A stretch of 64,000 nucleotides of DNA from Pelotomaculum terephthalicicum JT. GTDB lineage: Bacteria; Bacillota; Desulfotomaculia; Desulfotomaculales; Pelotomaculaceae. The notes below the pieces were generated by a model. It made no database searches, was not told the origin of the DNA, and saw only the letters and a program-made list of their open reading frames with translations. This document shows, in pieces, positions 43,727 to 52,959 of the stretch; positions within the stretch are counted from its first letter, which is position 1; every line of letters begins with the position of its first letter. The stretch covers positions 62,001-126,000 of the forward strand of contig NZ_JAKNBL010000006.1 of the NCBI RefSeq assembly GCF_022410535.1. Reading direction: 5' to 3'. Made by a program: the position numbers and the translations under genes.

Positions 43727-44816
43727 CCCTCCCTTTAAACCAAAGCACCGCGAGAATAAGCAAGGGCAAAAGGTAGTCGGGTAAAAGCATGGCCGACCTT
43801 ATATAAACCGCGTCCACCTCAATGACGCTGGGCATGTCCAGCGGCAGGAGACTCAAGATAAACATGGCCAGGCCAAGAGGCCAAATCAAGGGACGGTATT
43901 CGGGCAGTTTCAGCGACCTGGCCAGGGAAACCGCCGCGGCGTAAAGGAGCAGGGCGATCTTTATAGCCCCGACAATGCCCCAGATCAGGATAAAGATGGC
44001 TTCCGGCCGCTGAAAAAAACGGCCGAGATAAATAGTCCTGGCCAGTCTTAAAAAAGGAAGCGTAAATTCTTCGCTGACCGGCCAGCTATAGGTTAAAACA
44101 AGGGTTGTTAAAGATAAAAAGAGAATTCCAAAACCCATCAGCATGGCCCGGTATCCGATCCCGGCGAAAATTTTGGCTCCTCCCATAGCCTGGACAATCA
44201 CTCCCGCTATGATTATCTCAGCTATTCCGGCAGTACTGTAGGTGCCCATTAGAAATACTTCTTTGGGCCCCTTACCGAAAAACGGCAACATATTGTGGAA
44301 ATTCCAAAAAGGTATTAAAGAAAAAATTAGAATGGACAATCCACCCAGCACATACAGGTAAGTCAGCCGGGCTGTCCGCGCCAGCGCTTCCACGCCGAGA
44401 TACGCCCCTAATAAACCCATTGCCAAAAACGCAGCATCTATTAGACTGATTGGCGCATAGCGCAAGGTGGTGGTCAGCATCGCCTCACTGAACTCCCTGA
44501 TAAAAACAGCGCCTGTTACCACTAATATCTGGAACGTGACAAGAATGTTCACGGCCATTCCAATAAACGGACCGAAGGCCTGCTCGGTAATTTCGATAAT
44601 CGTGCTGCCGGGGCTTTTTTTCAGGACCAGTGACATGAAATAAATCCCGGCTAGGGCAACGGCCAGACCGCCGAGCGGCATCATCCAAACGGCCGGACCG
44701 CCGGTATCGACGAGCAACCTGGGATACGACAAGAATATCCTTGCCATACTGGATATTCCCAGAAGAACAACCGCCTCACCCGGGCCAAATCTGCCTTCTT
44801 TAATTATCTTTACCAC
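43707..44816 (-). CDS. gerAB: Germinant receptor B subunit, spore permease family
   Basis: About ten membrane helices and the APC-type transporter look (FGPGEAVVLLGISSMARIFL, SPGSTIIEITEQAFGPFIGM) fit the GerAB family. The start is set at GTG 44816, just before the gerA stop; the open frame to 44864 lies within gerA. It overlaps gerC by 20 bases. Confidence 0.93.
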   Translation of the reverse strand: MVKIIKEGRFGPGEAVVLLGISSMARIFLSYPRLLVDTGGPAVWMMPLGGLAVALAGIYFMSLVLKKSPGSTIIEITEQAFGPFIGMAVNILVTFQILVVTGAVFIREFSEAMLTTTLRYAPISLIDAAFLAMGLLGAYLGVEALARTARLTYLYVLGGLSILIFSLIPFWNFHNMLPFFGKGPKEVFLMGTYSTAGIAEIIIAGVIVQAMGGAKIFAGIGYRAMLMGFGILFLSLTTLVLTYSWPVSEEFTLPFLRLARTIYLGRFFQRPEAIFILIWGIVGAIKIALLLYAAAVSLARSLKLPEYRPLIWPLGLAMFILSLLPLDMPSVIEVDAVYIRSAMLLPDYLLPLLILAVLWFKGRGARAGS

Positions 44817-46626
44817 CGTCCTTTTGCTCGAGCCACCCTCTTGAAACGTCAGGCTGCCGGGCAATTTCCAGCGGGTTCAGGTAGTCCGGCCGCTTTTCGT
44901 GAAAGAACACCGGCAGCCGGGTCACCACGTCCGCGCCGGTGACCGTCCTGGGCCCGATTGGAGCAAGGTACGGCACACCGAAAGACTTCAGGTTGGCGGT
45001 TAAGATGATTTGAGCGAACAGGCCGATAGAGATCCCGAAAAAACCCAGCATCGCTCCCACGGCAATGTAAAAGAAGCGGTAGATCCGCAGAGAAAAAGCC
45101 AGGGAGTAATAAGGAATGGCAAAGGAGGACAGTCCGGTCACGGCTACCAGGATCACCAGGATCGGGCTGACAATATTGGCTTGGACGGCGGCCTGGCCTA
45201 AAATCAGCGCGCCGACTATGCCGATGGTCGTGCCCATAACGCCGGGTATGCGCAACCCCGCCTCCCGGATCAGTTCAAACGATATTTCCATTAACAGCAC
45301 CTCGACCAGCGATGGAAACGGTACTCTTTCGCGGTTCCCGGCGATGGCGAGGAGCAGTTCCGTGGGGATCATTTCCTGGTGGAACAGCACAACAGACAGA
45401 TATAACCCCGGCAGCAAGAAAGACAAGTAAAAGGCCAGGGCGCGCAGGTAGCGGATAAAGGTGCCGAATTGCCAGCGGGTGTATAGCTCCTCACCGGTAT
45501 GCAGCATCTCGTACATGGTGGTGGGCACGATCAGGGCGAAGGGGCTGCCGTCGACGATAATGCCCACCCTTCCTTCAATAATGCTTGCGGCCACGCGGTC
45601 CGGCCGTTCCGTGGCCATCACCGTCGGGTTTAAATTATAAGGGTTGTCCTCGATTAATTCTTCGAGCGTCCCGCTGTCTATAATTAAATCCGTCTTAACG
45701 CTGTCAATCCGCCTTTTCACCTCCGCTACCAGGGCGGGGTTGGCCAAGTCGCGCAAATACATAACCGCTACGTTAACTTGGTTACGGGTGCCGACTTTTA
45801 TAAACTCCGTGGTCAGGTTTTCATTTTTAATTAACTTCCTGATTAAGGCTGTGTTTGTACGCAAAGTTTCCCCGAAAGCTTCCTGCGGCCCGCGGACAAC
45901 TTGCTCAATCGTTGGCCTATCTATTCCCCGGTGCTCCCAACCCTTGGTTTCGACTAGCAGCGCATCAGCGCATCCTTCTAAGAATAAGGCCGTATCGCCG
46001 TAGTTCACCGCGTCTAGAATATCACGAAACCGGGACTGCAGAGTAATCTGGTTGCCCGGCAGCAATCTTTCTTTCACGAATAAAGCCAGTTTGCCTTTCT
46101 CCGGCGGGGCGGTCCGGGCGGCAAAAAGCATTAAAGCTTGAAACAGCAAATCCTGGACAGACTTATCCACGAGACCGTCGATGAAAATGACAAAACCATT
46201 GATAACCGGTTCTGTTCCGATGACTATATCTCTCATAATGATATCCTTGTTTTCCGGCAGCCCGTATAATATTCCGACAGTATCCCGGTTTTCAGCAAGT
46301 GAGGCGCTAACCGACAACTTATCTACCACTGGTTTTTCATTCACTCGCCCGGCAGTTTGCCCTGTTTGAACAGCTCCCGCCTCACCGCTGTCTTTTATCT
46401 TTCGGGGTTTTTCCGTAACTTTACCGGCGGGACGAACAGGCTTTTTAAAAGAACCGCGACCGGCCTGTGCTTTTTTTTGTTCGTCCGGACTATTTTTGCC
46501 TATAGAGGGAGCTTCGTTCTTACCGGTAGCTTTTTGATCAGCGGAAGTTTCTTTCAGAACAAACCCTTCACGGTCGGGGTTTTCCTCATAGGTGATCAAC
46601 TTGAGTAAATTTGCTAGAATACTCAT
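44800..46626 (-). CDS. gerAA: Germinant receptor A subunit
   Basis: The GerA family signature is clear: SRFRDILDAVNYGDTALFLE, GPQEAFGETLRTNTALIRKL, DGSPFALIVPTTMYEMLHTG, then membrane helices in the C-terminal third. An N-terminal region of about 110 residues is Lys/Gly-rich and poorly conserved. ATG 46626 (MSILANLLKLITYEEN) is preferred to 46650. First gene of the operon. Confidence 0.95.
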   Translation of the reverse strand: MSILANLLKLITYEENPDREGFVLKETSADQKATGKNEAPSIGKNSPDEQKKAQAGRGSFKKPVRPAGKVTEKPRKIKDSGEAGAVQTGQTAGRVNEKPVVDKLSVSASLAENRDTVGILYGLPENKDIIMRDIVIGTEPVINGFVIFIDGLVDKSVQDLLFQALMLFAARTAPPEKGKLALFVKERLLPGNQITLQSRFRDILDAVNYGDTALFLEGCADALLVETKGWEHRGIDRPTIEQVVRGPQEAFGETLRTNTALIRKLIKNENLTTEFIKVGTRNQVNVAVMYLRDLANPALVAEVKRRIDSVKTDLIIDSGTLEELIEDNPYNLNPTVMATERPDRVAASIIEGRVGIIVDGSPFALIVPTTMYEMLHTGEELYTRWQFGTFIRYLRALAFYLSFLLPGLYLSVVLFHQEMIPTELLLAIAGNRERVPFPSLVEVLLMEISFELIREAGLRIPGVMGTTIGIVGALILGQAAVQANIVSPILVILVAVTGLSSFAIPYYSLAFSLRIYRFFYIAVGAMLGFFGISIGLFAQIILTANLKSFGVPYLAPIGPRTVTGADVVTRLPVFFHEKRPDYLNPLEIARQPDVSRGWLEQKDGGKDN

Positions 46627-46658
46627 ACCACACCAGCCATTTTCGGTCATTTAGTGAA

Positions 46659-46687
46659 TATATTGCCCTTAATGGAATGTACTATGC
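46659..46687 (-). promoter_or_regulatory. Forespore-type (sigma-G/F-like) promoter of the ger operon
   Basis: On the minus strand GCATA (46687-46683), 17 bases, CAATATA (46665-46659) lies 33 bases before gerAA. It resembles the sigma-G consensus (GMATR...CATNMTA) with one mismatch, as expected for a germination operon. Confidence 0.5.
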
Positions 46688-46830
46688 TGTTAAATATTAC
46701 AAGCGATAAAGACCGCTCTGTTCTTCTTTTTGTGATGATTTTGCAGTTCCGGTTTTTTTATTTTATTAAGGGCAAAATATTTGTAAATCCCACCCGCTGC
46801 AAAATAACAGGAAGGGTTTGAGGTGATTCC

Positions 46831-47043
46831 ATGCCAAAACTGACCCAGAGTGAATTTCTGAATTACGCTTTCAAAGAGGCCGTACACCGGGAGGAACTCC
46901 AGGGAGTATACTATACTCACTTAGCAAAAACGATCGCGGACACCAGGCTTAAAATAATTTTTCAAGACTTTGCCAGGACCAACTGCGAACATCTGGAACA
47001 ACTAAAACTTGAAATGAATAATTTGAACATTAAAAATAGTTGA
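46831..47043 (+). CDS. Small helical protein, ferritin-like half (first of pair)
   Basis: The 70-residue protein is all-helical by pattern (TQSEFLNYAFKEAVHREELQ, then LKIIFQDFARTNCEHLEQLK) and resembles half of a rubrerythrin/DUF2202-like four-helix bundle with E and H ligands (EAVHREE, CEHLEQ). A strong SD GAGGTGATT precedes ATG 46831. The next gene overlaps its stop and looks like the second half. Confidence 0.65.
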   Translation: MPKLTQSEFLNYAFKEAVHREELQGVYYTHLAKTIADTRLKIIFQDFARTNCEHLEQLKLEMNNLNIKNS

Positions 47044-47285
47044 TCGGAGTAGAATATTACTTGGATACGCTAGATTTTCTTTATCATGCTCTTGAAGAAA
47101 AAATTAACAGTCAGCTATTTTACAACGAACTGTCCGTTAAAGTAGTCAACCCGGTTGCCAGGGAAATTTTTAAACGGCTGCGCGATGAGGAAATGGCTAA
47201 TGTTATGTTGCTTCAGAGGGAAATAACAACAATCGAAGCCAAGCAATTACCTGTCCATAAAATTATTCCAAGGCTTAAAGTGTGA
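47040..47285 (+). CDS. Small helical protein (second of pair)
   Basis: This frame overlaps the previous stop (TTGA, TTG start at 47040; TTG 47061 is an alternative behind GGAG). It has the same two-helix style: LDFLYHALEEKINSQLFYNE, then AREIFKRLRDEEMANVMLLQ. The E-xx-x-F-Y and D-E-E positions again recall ferritin-like metal ligands. The two short proteins may form one four-helix bundle. Confidence 0.6.
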   Translation: MIGVEYYLDTLDFLYHALEEKINSQLFYNELSVKVVNPVAREIFKRLRDEEMANVMLLQREITTIEAKQLPVHKIIPRLKV

Positions 47286-47345
47286 CCCGTGAAGACACAT
47301 TCCCGGTCTAGCCGGGGGTAACCGGTAATCACCGATTTGACCGCG

Positions 47346-47780
47346 TTACTTAGAAGGACGGGGCACCATACTATAGAAAAAAGCGAGCAGAGTTAAGCCG
47401 CCAATTAATAGAAAATAACTGTACCCCAGTCTCCAGTTTGGGTAAGCAATGCCGCCAAAGCTATAAACCACGGCCTCTATAGTAAGATAAAATACGGAAA
47501 TATATGCTGTATATGGAAATATATCGCGCCAACGGCCGGGCAACCAGTATAGATAAATTATTGACATCGCATATGTGCCGAAAAATTGAAATAAAGGTAT
47601 CTCTCCGATATAAATAACGCCCCTGGGGTAGCTGTACAGGTTTAATTTAATCCCAACGTAATCAACTAAAGACATTATGGCAACGCCGATAATACCGGCC
47701 AGCCAAAGTTCTTGAACACGTTTTTTCACAAATATTAAACATATCGCCCAGGCGAACAATGCAAAAAGTATATGGGACAT
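47346..47780 (-). CDS. CBO0543-like integral membrane protein
   Basis: The 144-residue protein has about four to five membrane helices and the pattern of the CBO0543 family found in spore-formers: GIIGVAIMSLVDYVGIKLNL, YPRGVIYIGEIPLFQFFGTY. Role unknown. A paralogue follows upstream on the same strand. Confidence 0.7.
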   Translation of the reverse strand: MSHILFALFAWAICLIFVKKRVQELWLAGIIGVAIMSLVDYVGIKLNLYSYPRGVIYIGEIPLFQFFGTYAMSIIYLYWLPGRWRDIFPYTAYISVFYLTIEAVVYSFGGIAYPNWRLGYSYFLLIGGLTLLAFFYSMVPRPSK

Positions 47781-47906
47781 AACCTTACCTTTCTGTGTGA
47801 CTAGCGCAATCCGTTTAAATACTTAAACCAGATAAAAACCAACAACCCGATTAATATTGAGTACAAAGTAAAATTTAGCAGGCTCAAAGTTTATTCTCGC
47901 CTCTCT

Positions 47907-48362
47907 TTACATGCAGCGGTTTAATTGAAGCGTATTCACAAGCCAAGTAAAGCTGGTGAATACAAGCAAATTAATAAAAATACTGGCCGAATGGCTCCAG
48001 TGGGTATACTCCAACACGCCAATTTTCAAATAAAGAAGTTCTTCAATGGAAAAAAGGGCTACTACAATCAAGATGTTCACGGTTTGCATCCAACGTGACA
48101 CCGGCAAAGACTGGGCAAACAAAACACCAACGGTAAAAACTACCCCGAAGGTAAAAAAAACAGACGAACCCAGGATATGAACCAAATTTTTTACATGATA
48201 CAAATCCAGCTTCATTGCCGCGGTGTCAACCAGTATTTGCAGGATTGAAGCGATAACTCCGCCCCATACCGAGTATTTTAACCGGGACCAGTCCACCAGC
48301 AGAAAAAAAATAATCCATGCTATGGCTGCGGTGATCGGCCAGGCGTATTCAGGCAAATTCAC
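47907..48362 (-). CDS. CBO0543-like integral membrane protein (paralogue)
   Basis: The 151-residue membrane protein shows the same layout as its neighbour: IASILQILVDTAAMKLDLYH, then HVKNLVHILGSSVFFTFGVV. The two genes probably arose by duplication. It is divergent from the FAD protein gene at 48466. Role unknown. Confidence 0.7.
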   Translation of the reverse strand: MNLPEYAWPITAAIAWIIFFLLVDWSRLKYSVWGGVIASILQILVDTAAMKLDLYHVKNLVHILGSSVFFTFGVVFTVGVLFAQSLPVSRWMQTVNILIVVALFSIEELLYLKIGVLEYTHWSHSASIFINLLVFTSFTWLVNTLQLNRCM

Positions 48363-48465
48363 GACCTTCTTTCACGTAGAAACTATAAAATAAATCCCTT
48401 GCATGATTAATGTATCCCTCATGGGTAAAAAATATAAATTACAAATTATATTTAAGGTGATTTTA

Positions 48466-49530
48466 TTGCGGGTGGCCATCATCGGCGCAGGCCCCAGCGG
48501 CCTGGCCTGCGCCCTGGAATTGGAGCGGCGGGGCATTAATCCGGATATTTTTGAGCGCAGCGGTAAAGTGGGCTACGCTGTTCCCAGGGTGGAAATTTTG
48601 CTGCAACTATTTCAACGCCCGCAGCGGGACCTGCTGCATTACCTCTTTAACAACTTTGGGATTAAACTTAAACCCCTTTCCAGAGTTCAGAGTTATATCA
48701 TGTACTCTTCGCGTCATACCGTTCCAATCAAAGGGAAGCTTGGCTATCTGATAGAACGCGGTCAAAGCCGGAACGCGGTTGAAGTGCAGCTTGCCAAAAG
48801 TTTACGCTCGAAGATCAAATTCCACACCCATGCCGGTTACCGGGCGCTGGCCAGTGAGTATGACTACGTGGTGGTGGCTGAAGGAAACCATGCCGCTGCT
48901 AATGAATTGAAAACGTGGGAAACTACCGTCACCGCCTGGGCCAAAGGGGCAATAGTGTTAGGTAGGTTCGATCCCGGGACCGCCTTTGTTTATTTTAACA
49001 CTGATTTTGCCAGGCACGGCTTTGGCAGTTTTAAGCCGTTCAATAGTGAGCGGGCATTACTGTCACTTCAAGTACCTTATATAGATCATAGTGAGTTGAA
49101 CTATTACTGGAACAACTTTATGGAAATAGAAAAATTTCATCCGGAAATCATTGAAACTTATGAATTATTCTATACCGGCGGCGTCACCAGCCGGCAGCAG
49201 GTGGATAATATCCTGCTGACCGGCAATAGCGGCGGATTTACAGATAGCTTCCTCGGGCTGGGTCTTTTACCAGGAATGATTAGCGGAGCCATGGCGGGTA
49301 AAGCGATTGCCGAGGGGCTGAACTACGAGCGGCTGGTCAGCCCTCTAATCAGTCAAGTCAAGCGTCTGTCCGCATTCAGAAAGGCCTTTAACACTATGAA
49401 TAATGATTCCCTCGACCATTTAATCGGCACAATCGGTCTGCCTGGGATCAAGCATATTATTTACAACACCAACGTAGATGTGCTCAATCTTTTATATCCC
49501 TTTATTGTCAAGTACTTCAGGAAAAATTAA
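48466..49530 (+). CDS. FAD-dependent oxidoreductase, geranylgeranyl-reductase-like
   Basis: The Rossmann motif VAIIGAGPSGLACALELERRG opens the protein; YDYVVVAEGNHAA and the C-terminal FAD motif LTGNSGGFTDSFLGLGLLPG follow. TTG 48466, seven bases after AAGGTGATT, is chosen because the family begins at this point; the frame is open to 48403. Substrate unknown; lipid or quinone reduction is common in the family. Confidence 0.8.
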   Translation: MRVAIIGAGPSGLACALELERRGINPDIFERSGKVGYAVPRVEILLQLFQRPQRDLLHYLFNNFGIKLKPLSRVQSYIMYSSRHTVPIKGKLGYLIERGQSRNAVEVQLAKSLRSKIKFHTHAGYRALASEYDYVVVAEGNHAAANELKTWETTVTAWAKGAIVLGRFDPGTAFVYFNTDFARHGFGSFKPFNSERALLSLQVPYIDHSELNYYWNNFMEIEKFHPEIIETYELFYTGGVTSRQQVDNILLTGNSGGFTDSFLGLGLLPGMISGAMAGKAIAEGLNYERLVSPLISQVKRLSAFRKAFNTMNNDSLDHLIGTIGLPGIKHIIYNTNVDVLNLLYPFIVKYFRKN

Positions 49531-49556
49531 ACCGGCCTGGTGACCGGTTAACTTTC
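49530..49556 (+). terminator. Hairpin between the FAD gene and spoIVA
   Basis: AACCGG (49530-49535) pairs with CCGGTT (49544-49549), followed by AACTTTCTT. It ends the FAD gene, which converges on spoIVA. Confidence 0.55.
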
Positions 49557-51035
49557 TTAGATTATTATACAAATCAGTCCGCCCGAGCCGTCGTTGACAA
49601 TGCGCTGCAGAGTCTCTTGCAGTTTTAGCTGGGCGTTTTCCGGCATGCGCTGAATCTTGTTCTGAATTCCTTCCCTTACCAGATCATGCACGGATTTGCC
49701 GAAGATTTCCGACTTCCAAATTTTTTGCGGATTTTCCTCAAACTCATTCAACATATATCTGACCAGTTCTTCGCATTGTCTCTCCGTACCGATGATTGGC
49801 GTAATTTCAGTGGTAATGTCAGCCTTGATCATATGCAAAGATGGGGCGCTTGCCTTTAATCTCACCCCGAAGCGGTTGCCCTGGCGGATGAGTTCCGGTT
49901 CGTCCAGGATCAACTCATCCAAGGTTGGTGTTACCACACCGTATCCGGCGCCCCTGACTTCGCTCAAAGCGCTTGCCACCTTGTCATACTCCCGCTTCGC
50001 CACACTCAGGTCTGTAACCAGGCGGAACAGGTCTTTCTCCCCTTCCACATTAAATCCGGACTGCTCGCTCAGCACCTGGTAGAACAATTCCGCAGCGGAC
50101 GTAACGTTTATTGAAGCAGAGCCGGTACCCATGTCCAAATTCCGCAGGGTGGCCTGATCGATGAAATCATAGTCCGCCAAAAACTCCACCGCCCCGTTGA
50201 TATCCCTCAACCTGCGGATATTTTTGACAGTCTCCCGGATCGATTCCTCAAACTTCTGGCGAAGCCAGTGTTTGAAATCCAATACTTCAACCCAGGGGGG
50301 CAGGCTGATATTTACTTCGTTAACCGGAAATTCATACAGGAGCTTCTCCAGCACATATAATACATCAGCCTGGGACATTTGCGAACAGTCAATGGGAATT
50401 ACCGGCACGTCGTACTTTTCGCTTAATTCCGCGGCCATTTTTCTGGTTTCATCCTCATCCGGCGCGGTTGAATTAAATAGAACAAGGAAAGGACGGTTGA
50501 TATCCTTCATTTCTTCAATGACCTTTTCTTCAGCTTCGACATAGCTTTCCCTTGGAATATCTGTAATTGACCCGTCCGTAGTGACGACCAGCCCCATAGT
50601 CGAATGTTCGGAAATTACTTTTCTGGTCCCAACTTCAGCGGCTTCCTGAAAGGGAATCGGCTCTTCAAACCAAGGTGTCGACACCATCCGCGGCTCGTTT
50701 TCTTCTTCATACCCGAGTGCGCCCTCGACACGGTAGCCAACGCAATCAACCATTCTCATCTTAATATTCAAATTAGGGGTAATCTGGATTTCCACAGCCT
50801 CGTTTGGAATAAACTTCGGCTCGGTGGTCATCACTGTCCGTCCGGCCCCGCTTTGCGGTAATTCATCCTTGGCCCGCTCACGGTCATAAATATTTTTCAT
50901 GTTGGGTAAAACCATTAATTCCATAAATCGCTTAATAAATGTGGATTTGCCGGTGCGGACGCCTCCAACCACACCGAGATACATATCCCCCCCGGTGCGT
51001 TCCGCAATATCGCGGAAAATATCGGTTTTTTCCAT
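49557..51035 (-). CDS. spoIVA: Stage IV sporulation protein A (spore coat ATPase)
   Basis: The 492-residue protein is full length, with the Walker A GGVRTGKSTFIKRF and the long, well-conserved N-terminus (DMYLGVVGG; TVMTTEPKFIPNEAVEI). It polymerises with ATP on the outer forespore membrane as the basement layer of the coat and ends in GGLICIII. It is monocistronic here. SD GGGAGGGAG precedes ATG 51035. Confidence 0.98.
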   Translation of the reverse strand: MEKTDIFRDIAERTGGDMYLGVVGGVRTGKSTFIKRFMELMVLPNMKNIYDRERAKDELPQSGAGRTVMTTEPKFIPNEAVEIQITPNLNIKMRMVDCVGYRVEGALGYEEENEPRMVSTPWFEEPIPFQEAAEVGTRKVISEHSTMGLVVTTDGSITDIPRESYVEAEEKVIEEMKDINRPFLVLFNSTAPDEDETRKMAAELSEKYDVPVIPIDCSQMSQADVLYVLEKLLYEFPVNEVNISLPPWVEVLDFKHWLRQKFEESIRETVKNIRRLRDINGAVEFLADYDFIDQATLRNLDMGTGSASINVTSAAELFYQVLSEQSGFNVEGEKDLFRLVTDLSVAKREYDKVASALSEVRGAGYGVVTPTLDELILDEPELIRQGNRFGVRLKASAPSLHMIKADITTEITPIIGTERQCEELVRYMLNEFEENPQKIWKSEIFGKSVHDLVREGIQNKIQRMPENAQLKLQETLQRIVNDGSGGLICIII

Positions 51036-51490
51036 TTTTCACACTCCCTCCCGTAAAAGATTTAATAAGGATTTTCTCAAAAGGTGAATCCGTATGAAGC
51101 GCACGCATCCCTCCTCCACAAGAGAAAAAGTCATAATATTAAACTCATTCGTGAAACCTAGTCCACGGTTATTTTTTTCCAGTGGCATACAATAACAATA
51201 TATATATATGGACTGTTTTAAGTGAATATAACCTGGGAAATGAAAAATCCAAAAAATATTTTCCATAATTAACCTGGCACAAATCAGGGCGCTCATAGCT
51301 GGTATCAATGTTTATTTCAACGGATATTATAATATTAAGAAACGGCTAGCTTAAGCTTGATAATTTCAGACTAAAAATGGATTTCAAAAATACCACCTTG
51401 ATAACTAAATATTCTTAATGGAAAAATGAGTTTTTATATTAGGTAGATGAAAACAATGTCTACCTAACTTTTATGAGAGGAGAAATTTTC
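51036..51490. other. Spacer between spoIVA and the anion permease, with a hairpin
   Basis: The stretch contains the divergent promoter areas. TAGGTAGA (51440-51447) pairs perfectly with TCTACCTA (51459-51466) nine bases before the permease SD, as an operator or leader hairpin would. A sigma-E promoter for spoIVA is expected upstream of 51036, but I could not fix one with confidence. Confidence 0.5.
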
Positions 51491-52882
51491 TTGTCGGAAA
51501 GCGCTCAAGTCATTTTTGCCACTGCGGTATTCTTAATTACATACGCAGTGATAGTATCAGAAATAGTTCATCGCACTGTGGTTGCATTGGTAGGAGCTAG
51601 TTTGATGGTCTCAACGAAAATATTAGGTCTGGACCAAGCTGTCGCAGCTATAGATTTCAATACCGTTGGCTTACTGGTGGGTATGATGATAATCGTTGGC
51701 ATCACCAGGCGAACAGGCATTTTTGAATACCTGGCAATTAAGGCTGTAAAAAGTTCGAAAGGGGAGCCACTTAAAATTATCGCTGCTTTGTCTTTGATTA
51801 CAGCTGTCTTGTCTGCGTTATTAGATAACGTTACGTCTGTGCTTTTAATTGTGCCGGTAACCTTTGCTATAGCCAAGCAACTAGAACTCAACCCGGTGCC
51901 GTTCCTGATAGCAGAAATTATATCCTCCAATATTGGCGGTGCAGCTACTTTAATAGGTGACCCGCCCAATATTATGATTGGTAGTGCCACTGAACTAGGC
52001 TTTATGGATTTCCTCATTAACCTGTTGCCTGTAATAATTATCATATATATTTTGACCATATTTTATATGCAAATTATATTTCGAAAACAACTAGTATCTA
52101 GACCGAAACTTCAAGATATTATTATGAAAATTGATGAAAAGGATCAGATAAAAGATGCCAAGTTATTAAATAAATGTCTGGTAGTTCTTTTTATTACCGT
52201 CCTGGGTTTTGTTTTACACCAATATATACACCTCGAATCATCAGTTATAGCCCTGTCGGGGGCCAGCTTGTTGCTTCTGGCTACCGGGGATGACACGGAA
52301 CATTCCTTGCAAGCAGTTGAATGGCCCGTTATATTCTTCTTTATCGGCCTATTCGTGGTAGTGGGAGCTTTAGAAAAGGTAGGTGTGATTGAATTAATGG
52401 CTAAGTGGTCTCTGGCGGTGACTGGCGGCAGCATGGTTCCAACAGCCATGCTGATTCTTTGGTTATCTGCCATAGCTTCGGCCTTTGTTGACAATATTCC
52501 CTTTGTCGCCGCAATGATTCCATTAATCCAAGAGATGGGCCGTTTGGGAGGTATTGCGGACTTAAATTTTTTCTGGTGGTCGCTGTCGTTAGGTGCTTGT
52601 CTAGGTGGCAACGGGACTGTTATAGGTTCATCGGCTAATGTGGTCGTTATAGGTATGGCCGAAAAGCAGGAGTTAAATATCAGCTTTATAAATTATATGA
52701 AGGTGGCTTTCCCACTGATGTTATTGTCTATATCGGCATCCACTGTTTATCTTCTTTTCTGGTATTTGTTCAATACCATGACAAATATTGCGGTAACTTT
52801 GGGTATAGCAGTAATTCTTGCTTTAATTATAAAACCACTCACCAAGATGCTAATAAAACAAAAACGTGTTACAGATAAGTAA
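51491..52882 (+). CDS. ArsB/NhaD superfamily anion or sodium permease
   Basis: About 12 membrane helices and the repeated ion-transporter motifs (SALLDNVTSVLLIVPVTF; AATLIGDPPNIMIGSA, then SAFVDNIPFVAAMIPLI; GNGTVIGSSANVVV) fit the ArsB/NhaD (IT) superfamily. Despite the name, ion specificity cannot be read from sequence; it may move arsenite, Na+/H+ or dicarboxylates. TTG 51491 follows AGAGGAG; ATG 51473 lies before it. Confidence 0.85.
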   Translation: MSESAQVIFATAVFLITYAVIVSEIVHRTVVALVGASLMVSTKILGLDQAVAAIDFNTVGLLVGMMIIVGITRRTGIFEYLAIKAVKSSKGEPLKIIAALSLITAVLSALLDNVTSVLLIVPVTFAIAKQLELNPVPFLIAEIISSNIGGAATLIGDPPNIMIGSATELGFMDFLINLLPVIIIIYILTIFYMQIIFRKQLVSRPKLQDIIMKIDEKDQIKDAKLLNKCLVVLFITVLGFVLHQYIHLESSVIALSGASLLLLATGDDTEHSLQAVEWPVIFFFIGLFVVVGALEKVGVIELMAKWSLAVTGGSMVPTAMLILWLSAIASAFVDNIPFVAAMIPLIQEMGRLGGIADLNFFWWSLSLGACLGGNGTVIGSSANVVVIGMAEKQELNISFINYMKVAFPLMLLSISASTVYLLFWYLFNTMTNIAVTLGIAVILALIIKPLTKMLIKQKRVTDK

Positions 52883-52902
52883 GCCGTTACCATCTAACGG
52901 CT
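52882..52902 (+). terminator. Hairpin after the permease
   Basis: AGCCGTTA (52882-52889) pairs with TAACGGCT (52895-52902), starting at the stop codon. The U-tract is weak. Confidence 0.5.
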
Positions 52903-52959
52903 GGTTTAAGTATAAAAATGCTCTAAATTTCAGGATTATATACTTATATTTGATAAAGG

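Noticed and set aside
51473-51475. ATG at 51473 as start of the anion permease
   Set aside because: The SD AGAGGAG lies after this ATG, so TTG 51491 is the better start.
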